Shown here: piece after piece, positions 10,020 to 21,810 of the stretch | How the letters are laid out: the number at the start of each line of letters is the position of its first letter | Numbering within the stretch: position 1 is the first letter of the stretch | Assembly (NCBI GenBank): GCA_964036315.1 | Contig: OZ038510.1 | Coordinates: forward strand, 79,348,349 to 79,412,348 | Source of the DNA: Acanthosepion esculentum | Lineage: Eukaryota; Mollusca; Cephalopoda; Sepiida; Sepiidae | DNA length: 64,000 nt | Direction: 5' to 3' | Position numbers and translations under genes: made by a program | Notes under the pieces: generated by a model | The model's database searches: none | What the model was told of the DNA's origin: nothing | What the model saw: only the letters and a program-made list of their open reading frames with translations

Positions 10020-12565
10020 AAATAGATAAAGTTATAGTAAAGTCTGAAAAAAATTAGAAATTTTTACAAATTAGCAACAAAAGACTATAACAATTTAGTT
10101 AAAAAATTTAACAAAGAACTATAAAAAAGCTAACAGTCATAATGTTAATATGGTAGAAAATATTAATATAACCAGTAAAAACACCAAGGATAAATTAAAT
10201 TAAATATTAGTGATAGAGAAGGCAAACTTGCCGAAAAAAAATTGTTATATTACCATCAAGGACCACAAAGCCGATTTTGAGACTAAGCATACGACCAGAA
10301 TTATGAGCCCACCCGGCCTGAAATCGGAAAAAATTAGTAAAATATTCCTGGAAAGGGTTAACAAAGAAATAAAAGATTACCAGGGATTAACACTCTGGAT
10401 TAATACCAAAGAAGTCACTAATTGGTTTAAAAACATTAAAGATAAATCAAATTGTACCCTAATACTGTTTAATACTGAAGAATACTACGCATCAATATCA
10501 AGGGAACTGTTTACGACTGCCCTGGAATTTGTTACTTTGTACGCTGCCCTAACAGAGGTAAGAAAGAAACATAATTATGAATGCAAGAAAATCTGTCCTC
10601 AAGCATAATCGAGACCAGTGGATTAAAATCTCTGAAGACCATTTTGATATCACAATGGGATCATTAAACTCTGTTGGTCTTCTGACCGTGTTGGTATATT
10701 TATATTATATAATCTAAGTGCACACTGTGAAATTAATATTAAAGACATTGGACTGTATAGAGATGATGGTCTTATGGTTGTGAGGAAGTCTACTAACTTT
10801 AAAATAGATAAAAATAGAAAGATAATACATAGAGAATTTAAAAGCCTAAATTTGAAAATTACTGTTAATACAAATTAAAAAGGTAAACTTCCTCGACATA
10901 ACATTAGATTTAATGAATAATACATATTCCTACCGTATAAAAATACTAATCCTTTGTATATAAATCCCAAGTCAAATTATCCTGCATCTATAATAAATTT
11001 CATATCTTCATGTATTGAAAAAAGAATTATAATTTCTGTTAATTAAAAATATTCTATAAACACAGTAATTTTATAATTGTATTGAAAAAAGAATTATAAA
11101 TTCTGGTAATTAAAAATATTCTATAAACACAGTAATTTTATAATTGTATTGAAAAAAGAATTATAAATTCTGTTAATTAAAAATATTCTATAAACACAGT
11201 AATTTTATAATTGTATTGAAAAAAGAATTATAAATTCTGTTAATTAAAAATATTCTATAAACACAGTAATTTTATAATTGTATTGAAAAAAGAATTATAA
11301 ATTCTGTTAATTAAAAATATTCTATAAACACAGTAATTTTATAATTGTATTGAAAAAAGAATTATAAATTCTGTTAATTAAAAATATTCTATAAACACAG
11401 TAATTTTATAATTGTATTGAAAAAAGAATTATAAATTCTGTTAATTAAAAATATTCTATAAACACAGTAATTTTATAATTGTATTGAAAAAAGAATTATA
11501 AATTCTGTTAATTAAAAATATTCTATAAACACAGTAATTTTATAATTGTATTGAAAAAAGAATTATAAATTCTGTTAATTAAAAATATTCTATAAACACA
11601 GTAATTTTATAATTGTACTGAAAAAAGAATTATAAATTCTGTTAATTAAAAATATTCTATAAACACAGTAATTTTATAATTGTATTGAAAATAGAATTAT
11701 AAATTCTGTTAATTAAAAATATTCTATAAACACAGTAATTTTATAATTGTACTGAAAAAAGAATTATAAATTCTGGTAATTAAAAATATTCTATAAACAC
11801 AGTAATTTTATAATTGTATTGAAAAAAGAATTATAAATTCTGTTAATTAAAAATATTCTATAAACACAGTAATTTTTATAATAAAGATCAAAATAATAGT
11901 GGCTATAAATCCCTTAACATCAATTATATAAAAAATGATAAAAGAAAGTAAAGAAAAAGAAGAATAGAAAAATCATTTGGTACACCCCACCCCGTTCAAC
12001 CAAATTGTTAGGACAAAGTTAGTTAGGACACAAATTTCTGGCTTTAATTGAAATAGTAAAAAATAGTAGAAATAATAAACTTAGCAAAATTTTTAATAAA
12101 AATACCCTAAAATTAAGTTACAGTTATACTCAAAATTTAGAAAGGATAAAAACATAATAATAAAATCTTGAATAAATTCTTATACCATAATCAAAGAAAT
12201 AGAGATCCTGAAATAAGAATAAACAATAATAAAGAAAAAAATTATGTAACTGTAGAAATCATGGAAATAGTCCATTAAATAATGAATGCTGCACAGAATC
12301 CGTAGTTTACCAATGCACTATCTCATTCATTGAGAATCCTAATGTGAAAATCTATATAGGATGTACAAAAAATGAATTTAAATTAAGATGGAGACATCAT
12401 TTGACTTCCTTCAATAATATTAAGTATCGTAACCAAACAACCCTATCCAAAAATTATTGGCAATTAATATAAACAAATAAAACACCAACAGTAAAATGAA
12501 AACTAATAAAAAAAACAAGAACTTGTAGATCTTTAGATGACCCATGTCCTTTATACCTACATGAA
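10020..12565 (+). pseudogene. Decayed Penelope-like element, RT + GIY-YIG
   Basis: Penelope-like elements encode a telomerase-related RT fused to a GIY-YIG endonuclease. In order the sequence shows: LPKKNCYITIKDHKADFE (10222-), KISKIFLERVN, TEEYYASIS (the RT A motif; the usual catalytic Asp before it is Asn), then in a shifted frame DHFDITMGS, GLYRDDGLMVV (10750-10785, the C motif with both Asp), and NYPASIINFISSCIEKRI. The 67-bp array interrupts here. It resumes with the IIWY-type and KIFNKNTLKLSYSYTQN blocks (12000-12150), CRNHGNSPLNNECC, VVYQCT, VKIYIGCTKNEFKLRWRHH (GIY-YIG core, 12290-12400), TTLSKNYWQL and CPLYLHE. Many stops and frameshifts: dead. Its domain order matches the PLE at 61.0-62.6 kb. 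Confidence 0.85.
11018..11880. repeat. 67-bp tandem array inside the PLE
   Basis: About 13 copies of an AT-rich 67-bp unit (TTGTATTGAAAAAAGAATTA plus AATTCTGTTAATTAAAAATA plus TTCTATAAACACAGTAATTT). Copies are nearly identical, with occasional TAT/TAC and GTT/GGT changes. The unit begins with the PLE codons for IEKRIINSVN, so it arose by expansion of element sequence. Confidence 0.95.
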
Positions 12566-12722
12566 ATAATACCAAAGAAGTCACTAATTGGTTTAAAAAC
12601 ATTAAAGATAAATCAAATTGTACCCTAATACAGTTTAATACTGAAGAATACTACCCATCAATATCAAGGGAACTCTTTACGACTGCCCTGGAATTTGTTA
12701 CTTTGTACGCTGCCCTAACAAT
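12566..12722 (+). mobile_element. Second partial PLE RT copy in tandem
   Basis: Nearly identical to 10402-10558 (ATACCAAAGAAGTCACTAAT to GCTGCCCTAACA). This copy keeps YYPSIS where the first has YYASIS. It is joined directly to the end of the endonuclease region, giving the tandem partial-copy arrangement common for PLEs. Confidence 0.85.
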
Positions 12723-13461
12723 ATGACTTAATTTTTCTGAAAAATAAAAATTTATTAAATAAAAAAAATGAATGGCAGTTTTCTGTAGACATTGTCTTAT
12801 ATAAAAATAATTAATTATAAAAAATAATTCACATATTTATATCTATTATTTGATCATAAATTAAATAATTTATAAATGCGTAATTAAATTCTAATATATT
12901 AATTTTACAGTGCCATATATAGTCATTTGTAAATTAAAGAAATATGGTATTTTAGATATGTATAAATAAAAATATAAGTATAAAAAATATGACTTAATCA
13001 TGTTTGAATACCCCTTTAAGAAAATCTCGATGTAGTTTTAAAAAGAAAATAAATAAAAAATGCCCGATACTAGTAGCGTAAACCTTAATAAGATAAAAAT
13101 AAACCAGACAATAATAACTTGACAGCTTGAAAGGAAGTCAGTATATCTAGACAGAAATCATAACCCCCACCCAACGGTAACCGACTTCAAATTTGCCACA
13201 CAAAGATACACTTGCTTTCTAGATTCGAAGAGATGCCAACACCCCCTTAATAAAAAAATGGGAAATTCTCTTAACACCACCAACTTAACTTAAAAATAGA
13301 GTAAATCCAATTTTTTCGTAAGTTATTCTTAGCATCGCTTGAGAATGGAACTGAGCACCGAATTTTAAGTTTAAACTTTAAAGTTAAATTTTAAGATAAT
13401 TTAAGCTGGGGTTTGGAAACAGTAATTTCTGTGTCGCGATGGAGACATATTTTTAAAAAAC

Positions 13462-13465
<4 letters not shown>
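12723..13465. other. AT-rich intergenic, nothing recognised
   Basis: No coding or RNA signal that I can support. Confidence 0.3.
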
Positions 13466-13469
<4 letters not shown>

Positions 13470-13515
<46 letters not shown>

Positions 13516-13520
13516 ATATA
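13470..13520. repeat. (TA)n(TG)n compound microsatellite
   Basis: TA tract followed by about 10 TG units, directly abutting foldback-family copy C. Confidence 0.9.
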
Positions 13521-13667
13521 TAGAGTTGCCTGACGATTGCACTAGCATGAAACAGACTGTCGCCTCTAAGTGCTGACTTCCATGTCCACTTTTATATTTA
13601 CACACGCTCTATCTCTGGTATTGAGCACTTTATCCCATAAATATAGCACACTTTAAGACTATATTTC

Positions 13668-13752
<85 letters not shown>
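13521..13752 (+). mobile_element. Hammerhead-bearing element, copy C (right half only), plus (TA)n
   Basis: A half copy of the foldback family: CTGACGA (13530-13536), TTGC-ACTA-GCAT, GAAA (13549-13552), ACA/TGT stem III, GTC cleavage site (13559-13561), then GCCTCTAAGTGCTGACTTCC. The tail box TATTGAGCACTTTA lies at 13619-13632, followed by (TA)n at 13671-13752. Stem I is cut short on the 5' side (GC/GC only) by the microsatellite. It shares the GTGCTGACTTCCATGTCCAC variant with the PLE-end copy at 60.5 kb. Confidence 0.75.
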
Positions 13753-13754
<2 letters not shown>

Positions 13755-13818
13755 ATATTTTTGAAGGTACAACATTTTATCACAGAGATAAAAGTGTGAA
13801 GCTTGATATTACGTGATA

Positions 13819-13886
13819 CGTGAATAATGTTTTCACCACTTCGCCATATATATGGGACGAAGTGGTGAAAACATTATTCACGTATG
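13819..13886. repeat. Palindrome, 28-bp arms
   Basis: ATACGTGAATAATGTTTTCA-CCACTTCG is mirrored by CGAAGTGG-TGAAAACATTATTCACGTAT around a short CATATATATGGGA centre. Confidence 0.9.
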
Positions 13887-14227
13887 GGTGATTTTTGATG
13901 CTTGAGATGCGAGTTCAAGTCACGCCGAAACAAAATTATTTTACAGTCAGTATTAACTATTTTAAAGGATTTTTTTTTTTTTTTTTTAAAAGTCTAACCC
14001 GACATTCGAAAATTATAAATATCTGTTTCAATGACGCTTGGCAAAGAATCAGTTACGAAAATTTATACGCTCAAAATAACATTTTAAACAATAACGTGAT
14101 CTTGTATGTTCCCCTCTCCCTCTGCCTTTTCCTCCCAGGAAAAAAAAAAGACATAAAAACAAAACAAAACAAAAAAAACCCAGAAAAAACTGTGGGGAGC
14201 CAACTTTAAAAATGAATAAAAACCCTT

Positions 14228-14228
<1 letters not shown>

Positions 14229-14292
<64 letters not shown>
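14229..14292. repeat. (CA)n microsatellite
   Basis: About 31 CA repeats. Confidence 0.97.
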
Positions 14293-14293
<1 letters not shown>

Positions 14294-14297
<4 letters not shown>

Positions 14298-15035
14298 AAA
14301 ACTGTCGCGCTCAACGCAAATGCAGACGCACAAATCGACAACTCAAACCCGCTTCTTCAGAATATAGCACGCGCATGTCCAACATACTTAAAGGATTTTC
14401 CCGCCATTTTTTCATCTTTTTGTTTTTTTCTCCCTTTTCTTTTTAGTTTACATATACGTCATATTGTGCGTTGAGATTCGGCCTGCCATTCCTAAAAAGG
14501 TTCTTTTGAAGTACGATGCCTGATTTTTGGCAGATAACCAAACGGCTTTGAAGTAAACTGTTTTCCAGTGACTTGACGTTCTCACGTGAATGATATACGG
14601 GAAATTAGAAAATCCTCGCTTGACCAGCAGCCTCGCCGATTTGACCTAAACGAAAATTGCACGAATGGACATATATCAGGTTTCTCTTCGGTGGGGGTGG
14701 GACGCTTTTTCGTTTAAGTATTTCAAGCTGTTAACAAAAAGAACAATATTGATCCGAAATTATGACATGGTGGAAGAAAGAATAAAATCGATACAAGGAA
14801 AGATGATCGAACGATTGCTAAAAGAGGAATACGAAGTGGCAGATGAAAGAGAAAAGGGTAGCAGCCATTATGTTTGACGTGACAGTCTGCCTATAAGGTA
14901 TTGTTACTGAATTTGTTTCTTACTAGGCCCTCTATGAATGTGGCCTTGTGGTGAACTTGGAGTTGTCAGCCAACGGAATTAAATACTAAGTGGAGAAAAC
15001 ATGACTAATAGGAAGAGAAAAAATTATAAATAAGG

Positions 15036-15037
<2 letters not shown>
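14294..15037. other. Intergenic, nothing recognised
   Basis: A 70-codon frame at 14665-14877 (SIQGKMIERLLKEEYEVADE) looks mildly protein-like but matches no family I know and is not called. Confidence 0.3.

Positions 15038-15104
<67 letters not shown>
15038..15104. repeat. (TA)n microsatellite
   Basis: About 33 TA repeats. Confidence 0.97.
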
Positions 15105-15106
<2 letters not shown>

Positions 15107-15334
15107 TATAGAGTATCCAGTGAGAATGAAACTCAGTATTCTAATCGATGGCCAGCCGGATCAGCTCTCAGCTTTATTTCCTCATTATTCGTACCAGAAT
15201 GTCCAACTGTCTCTTTCTAAGTACAAGTTATGTCCATGCAATTCTCAGTATCCTCCTGTAGCCATATTATTAGTAGATATCGGTTAAGTGCTTTATTTGA
15301 AACACGTGACTTCTTCTATGTACCGTGTCCATTC

Positions 15335-15600
15335 AGAATGTGGGAGATCATGACTCTCCACAACTTCCTATCCTTTTAGCAAAAAATCCGTACCGTTTAG
15401 TAAATGTTTGTCTTTTGACTATCCCCCGCCCCTGCCAGTCACTGTCCTGCCAACCATTTGCGCAAGTTCATTTGGTCGGCTACTTCTTGTTTCTGTCTTC
15501 TCCTATTGCTTTCAATATACCATGTGAGTGTCAAATTCTCCAAGCTCTCTTTCCTCATTACGTATCCCAGAAATTTCAACTGACTACATATATATATATA
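15335..15600 (-). mobile_element. LINE C-terminus (RTE-like, family 2)
   Basis: The minus strand encodes LKFLGYVMRKESLENLTLTW, EVADQMNLRKWLAGQ and a decayed end block. This matches the C-terminal region of the element at 3.3 kb. Its upstream side is cut by a short TATATATATA. Confidence 0.7.
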
Positions 15601-15782
15601 TTGAATTTTAGGAACTTGGGCTTTATAGTTATACTTGCCAAGAAGAACTGTTGAGGAAATTTTTAGAAAATTGCCAACAAATTTTAAATTTATTATAGGT
15701 ACGTATCTTATTGTTTCATAATGTCTTGTATGGACGTCCGTACTTACAAAAATCGACACTTTTATACACACCCACACAGTTA

Positions 15783-16160
15783 GGCTGATCATGGCTCTCC
15801 GCAACATCCTATCGTTTGTAACTCTTAGCCATGTTTGTCTTTTTACTATCCCCCCTAATCCCTGTTCTGCCACCCACTTAAACAAGCTTGTTTGGTCGGT
15901 TTATCATGGCTCTCCACAACTTCCTATCCTTTATAACTCGTAACCATGTTTTTCTTACTATCTTCCCACCAGTTCCTGTTCCGCCATTCACTTACAGAAG
16001 CTCATCTAGTAGGCTGCTTGCCCCTTCCGGTTTCATCGCTTGCCTTCAGTACGCCACGTGACTATCAAATATTCTAAGCCCACTTTCCTCATTATGTTTC
16101 CCAAAAAATTAAATTGAATCTTTCTGATCCTAAAACCAAAATGTCCTTGTCGCACACACG
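15783..16160 (-). mobile_element. LINE C-terminus (family 2) with duplicated 3' end block
   Basis: The terminal block (minus: TGGGTGGCAGAACAGG, then GTTGCGGAGAGCCATGATC) occurs twice, at 15783-15898 and 15903-16010. It is followed upstream by the FLGNIMRKVGLEYLIVTW-like block at about 16010-16120. The same kind of terminal duplication appears at 3.5-4.1 kb. Confidence 0.7.
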
Positions 16161-16500
16161 TTTCGTCCATGGCATTCTCAGTATCGTTCTGTAGACGAAC
16201 ATATTTTTTGCCTCAAGTCTCGGCTTCATCTGGGCTGATATTGTTTAGCCTTCGTTGCGACTTAAGAGCATTGATATTACATAGCAGTCCATCACTCATT
16301 TCTTTGGTTCTAGCGACATTTTCCTATCGAACAGAGCCTCCAGCCTAAAACTAAAAGGACCTCCCGTTCAGCTTAGAAAACAGCAATGATAATTTTGAAG
16401 AAATAATTGAATTACTCAAATCACTCGACGGAAGTTCAAAACATCATTTGAAATCTGATTCTGGCTGAAAGTACAATTTGGGCAAAAATACCAATTCTTT
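16161..16500. other. Left flank of the 42-bp array
   Basis: Contains CTGAGAATGCCATGGACGAA on the minus strand at about 16161-16182. This is the next upstream coding block of LINE family 2 and not a ribozyme. Nothing else recognised. Confidence 0.35.
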
Positions 16501-19500
16501 AAACGCCAATTCTTCAATTCACAAACTCCGTGGAACTTCAATGCAGTTGAGTTCTTCAATTCACAAACGCTGCGGAAATTTAATGGAGTTGAGTTCTTCA
16601 AATCACAAACTCCTCGGAACTTCAATGGAGTTCAGTTCTTCAATTCACAAACTCCGTGGAACTTCAATGGAGTTGTGTTCTTCAATTCACAAACTCCGTG
16701 GAACTTCAATGCAGTTGAGTACTTCAATTCACAAACTCTGCGGAACTTCAATGCAGTTGAGTTCTTCAATTCACAATCTCTGCGGAACATCAATGCAGTT
16801 GAGTTCTTCAATTCACAATCTCTGCGGAACTTCAATACAGTTGAGTTCTTCAATTCACAATCTCTCCGGAACTTCAATGTAGTTGAGTTCTTCAATTCAC
16901 AATCTCTGCGGAATTTCAATGCAGTTGAGTTCTTCAATTCACAAACTCAGTGGAACGTCAATGGAGTTGAGTTCTTCAATTCACAATCTCTGCGGAACTT
17001 CAATGCAGTTGAGTTCTTCAATTCACAATCTCTGCGGAATTTCAATGCAGTTGAGTTCTTCAATTCACAATCTCTGCGGAACTTCAATGCAGTTGAGTTC
17101 TTCAATTCACAATCTCTGCGGAACGTCAATGCAGTTGAGTTCTTCACTTCAAAATCTCTGGGGAACTTCAATACAGTTGAGTTCTTCAATTCACAATCTC
17201 TACGGAACTTCAATGCAGATGAGTTCTTCAATTCACAAACTCCGTGGAACGTCAATGGAGGTGAGTTCTTCAATTTACAATCTCTGCGCAACTTCAATGC
17301 AGTTGAGTTCTTCAATTCACAATCTCTGCGGAACTTCAATGGAGTTGAGTTCTTCAATTCACAAACTCCGTGGAACGTCAATGGAGTTGAGTTCTTCAAT
17401 TCACAAACTTCGGGGAACTCCAATGCAGTTGAGTTCTTCAATTCACAAACTCCGCGGAACTTCAATGGAGTTCAGTACTTCAATTCACAATCTCTGCGGA
17501 ACTTCAATGCAGTTGAGTTCTTCAATTCACAATCTCTGCGGAACTTCAATGGAGTTGAGTTCTTCAATTCACAAACTCCGTGGAACGTCAATGGAGTTGA
17601 GTTCTTCAATTCACAATCGCTGCGGAACTTCAATGCAGTTGAGTTCTTCAATTCACAATCTCTGCGGAATTTCAATGGAGTTGAGTTCTTCAATTCACAA
17701 ACTCCGTGGAACGTCAATGGAGTTGAGTTCTTCAATTCACAATCTCTGCGGAACTTCAATGCAGTTGAGTTCTTCAATTCACAATTTCTGCGGAACTCCA
17801 ATGAAGTTGAGTTCTTCAATTCACAATCTCTGCGGAACTTCAATGCAGTTGAGTTCTTCAATTCACAATCTCTACGGAACTTCAATGCAGTTGAGTTCTT
17901 CAATTCACAATCTCTGTGGAACTTCAATGCAGTTCAGTTCTTCAATTAACAAATTCCGCGTAACTTCAATGCAGTTGAGTTCTTCAATTCACAATCTCTG
18001 CGGAACTTCAATGGAGTGGTTCTTCAATTCACAAACTCGGTGGAACGTCAATGGAGTTGAGTTCTTCAATTCACAATCTCTGCGGAACTTCAATGCAGTT
18101 GAGTTCTTCAATTCACAATCTCTGCGGAACTTCAATGCAGTTGAGTTCTTCAATTCACAATCTCAGCGGAACGTCAATGCAGTTGAGTTATTCACTTCAC
18201 AATCTCTGGGGAACTTCAATACAGTTGAGTTCTTCAATTGACAATCTCTCCGGAACTTCAATGCAGTTGAGTTCTTCAATTCACAATATCTGCGGAACTT
18301 CAATGCAGTTGAGTTCTTCAATTCACAATCTCTGCGGAACGTCAATGCAGTTGAGTTCTTCACTTCAAAATCTCTGGGGAACTTCAATACAGTTGAGTTC
18401 TTCAATTCACAATCTCTACGGAACTTCAATGCAGTTGAGTTCTTCAATTCACAATCTCTGCGGAACTTCAATGCAGTTGAGTTCTTCAATTCACAAACTC
18501 CGTGGAACGTCAATGGAGGTGAGTTCTTCAATTCACAATCTCTGCGCAACTTCAATACAATTGAGTTCTTCAATTCACAATCTCTGCGGAACGTCAATGA
18601 AGTTGAGTTCTTCAATTCACAATCTCTACGGAACTTCAATGCAGTTGAGTTCTTCAATTCACAATCTCTAGGGAACGTCAATGAAGTTGAGTACTTCAAT
18701 TCACAAACTTCGGGGAACTCCAATGCAGTTGAGTTCTTCAATTCACAAACTCCGTGGAACGTCAATGCAGTTGAGTTCTTCAATTCACAATCTCTGCGGA
18801 ATTTCAATGCAGTTGAGTTCTTCACTTCACAATCTCTGCGGAACTTCAATGCAGTTGAGTTATTCACTTCAAAATCTCTGCGGAAATTCAATGTAGTTGA
18901 GTTCTTCAATTCTCAAACTTCGTGGAACTTCAATGGAGATGAGTTTTTCAATTCAGAAACTCCGTGGAACTTCAATGCAGTTGAGTTCTTCAATTCATAA
19001 ACTCCGTGGAACTTCAATGGAGATGAGTTGTTCAATTCAGAAACTTCGTGGAACTTCAATGGAGTTGTGTTCTTCAATTCACAAACTCCGCGGAACTTCA
19101 ATGGAGTTCAGTACTTCAATTCACAATCTCTGCGGAACTTCAATGCAGTTGAGTTCTTCAATTCACAATCTCTGCGGAACTTCAATGGAGTTGAGTTCTT
19201 CAATTCACAAACTCCGTGGAACGTCAATGGAGTTGAGTTCTTCAATTCACAATCTCTGCGGAACTTCAATGCAGTTGAGTTCTTCAATTCACAATCGCTG
19301 CGGAACTTCAATGCAGTTGAGTTCTTCAATTCACAATCTCTGCGGAATTTCAATGGAGTTGAGTTCTTCAATTCACAAACTCCGTGGAACGTCAATGGAG
19401 TTGAGTTCTTCAATTCACAATCTCTGCGGAACTTGAATGCAGTTGAGTTCTTCAATTCACAATTTCTGCGGAACTCCAATGCAGTTGAGTTCTTCAATTC

Positions 19501-20399
19501 ACAATCTCTGCGGAACTTCAATGCAGTTGAGTTCTTCAAATCACAATCTCTACGGAACTTCAATGCAGTTGAGTTCTTCAATTCTCAAACTCCGTGGAAC
19601 TTCAATGGAGTTGAGTTCTTCAATTCACAATCTCTGCGGAACTTCAATGCAGTTGAGTTCTTCAATTCACAATCTCAGCGGAACTTCAATGCAGTTGAGT
19701 TCTTCAATTCACAATCTCTGCGGAACTTCAATGCAGTTGTGTTCTTCAATTCACAATCTCTGTGGAACTTCAATGCAGTTCAGTTCTTCAATTAACAAAT
19801 TCCGCGTAACTTCAATGCAGTTGAGTTCTTCAATTCACAATCTCTGCGGAACTTCAATGCAGTTGAGTTCTTCAATTCACAATCTCTGCGGAACTTCAAT
19901 GGAGTTGAGTTCTCCAATTCACAATCTATACAGAACTTCAATGCAGTTGATTTCTCCAATTCACAATCACTGCGGAACTTCAATTCAGTTGAGTTCTCCA
20001 CTTCACAATCTCTGCGGAACTCCAATGCAGTTGAGTTCTTCAATTCACAAACTCCGCGGAACGTCAATGGATTTGAGTTCTTCAATTCACAATCTCTACG
20101 GAACTTCAATGCAGTTGAGTTCTTCAATTCACAATCTCTGCGGAACTTCAATGGAGTTGAGTTCTTCAATTCACAATCTATACGGAACTTCAATGCAGTT
20201 GAGTTCTCCAATTCACAATCTCTGCGGAACTTCAATGCAGTTGAGTTCTTCATTTCACAAACTCCGTGGAACGTCAATGGAGTTGAGTTCTTCACTTCAC
20301 AATCTCTGCGGAACTTCAATGCAGTTGAGTTCTTCAATTCACAATCTCTGCGGAACTCCAATGCAGTTGAGTTCTTCAATTCACAAACTCCGTGGAACG

Positions 20400-21810
20400 T
20401 CAATGGAGTTGAGTTCTTCAATTCACAATCTCTGCGGAACTTCAATGCAGTTGAGTTCTTCAATTCACCATCTCTGCGTAACTCTAATGCAGTTGAGTTC
20501 TTCAATTCACAAACTCCGTGGAACGTCAATGGAGTTGAGTTCTTCACTTCACAATCTCTGCGGAACGTCAATGGAGTTGAGTTCTTCACTTCACAATCTC
20601 TGCGGAACTCCAATGCAATTGAGTTCTTCAATTCACAAACTCCGTGGAACGTCAATGGAGTTGAGTTCTTCAATTCACAATCTCGACGGAACTTCAATGC
20701 AGTTGAGCTCTTCAATTCACAATCTCTACGGAACTTCAATGGAGTTGAGTTCTTCAATTCACAATCTATACGGAACTTCAATGCAGTTGAGTTCTCCAAT
20801 TCACAATCTCTGCGGAACTTCAATTCAGTTGATTTCTTCACTTCACAATCTCTGCGGAACTTCAATGCAGTTGAGTTCTTCAATTCACAATCTCTGCGGA
20901 ACTTCAATGCAGTTGAGTTCTTCAATTCACAATCTCTACGGAACTTCAATGCAGTTGAGTTCTTCAATTCACAATCTCTGCGGAACTTCAATGCAGTTGA
21001 GCTCTTCAATTCACAAACTCCGTGGAACATCAATGGAGTTGAGTTCTTCAATTCACAATCTCTGCGGAACTTCAATGCAGTTGAGTTCTTCAATTCACCA
21101 TCTCTGCGTAACTCTAATGCAGTTGAGTTCTTCAATTCACAAACTCCGTGGAACGTCAATGGAGTTGAGTTCTTCACTTCACAATCTCTGCGGAACGTCA
21201 ATGGAGTTGAGTTCTTCACTTCACAATCTCTGCGGAACTCCAATGCAATTGAGTTCTTCAATTCACAAACTCCGTGGAACGTCAATGGAGTTGAGTTCTT
21301 CAATTCACAATCTCGACGGAACTTCAATGCAGTTGAGCTCTTCAATTCACAATCTCTACGGAACTTCAATGGAGTTGAGTTCTTCAATTCACAATCTATA
21401 CGGAACTTCAATGCAGTTGAGTTCTCCAATTCACAATCTCTGCGGAACTTCAATTCAGTTGATTTCTTCACTTCACAATCTCTGCGGAACTTCAATGCAG
21501 TTGAGTTCTTCAATTCACAATCTCTGCGGAACTTCAATGCAGTTGAGTTCTTCAATTCACAATCTCTACGGAACTTCAATGCAGTTGAGTTCTTCAATTC
21601 ACAATCTCTGCGGAACTTCAATGCAGTTGAGCTCTTCAATTCACAAACTCCGTGGAACATCAATGGAGTTGAGTTCTTCAATTCACAATCTCTGCGGAAC
21701 TTCAATGCAGTTGAGTTCTTCAATTCACCATCTCTGCGTAACTCTAATGCAGTTGAGTTCTTCAATTCACAAACTCCGTGGAACGTCAATGGAGTTGAGT
21801 TCTTCACTTC
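20400..21810. repeat. 630-bp higher-order repeat (15 x 42 bp), tandem pair
   Basis: The block from about 20400 to 21030 is repeated at 21030-21660 with no difference that I can see, and the identity continues to about 21810. Diagnostic variants are CAATCTCGACGG at 20678 and 21308, CTCCAATGCAATTG, and CACCATCTCTGCGTAACTC. Confidence 0.9.

Noticed and set aside
16161..16182. CTGAGAATG...GAAAC on the minus strand as a hammerhead core
   Set aside because: The core has A at position 8, the helices do not form, and the sequence is explained as LINE family 2 coding sequence (also at 15235).
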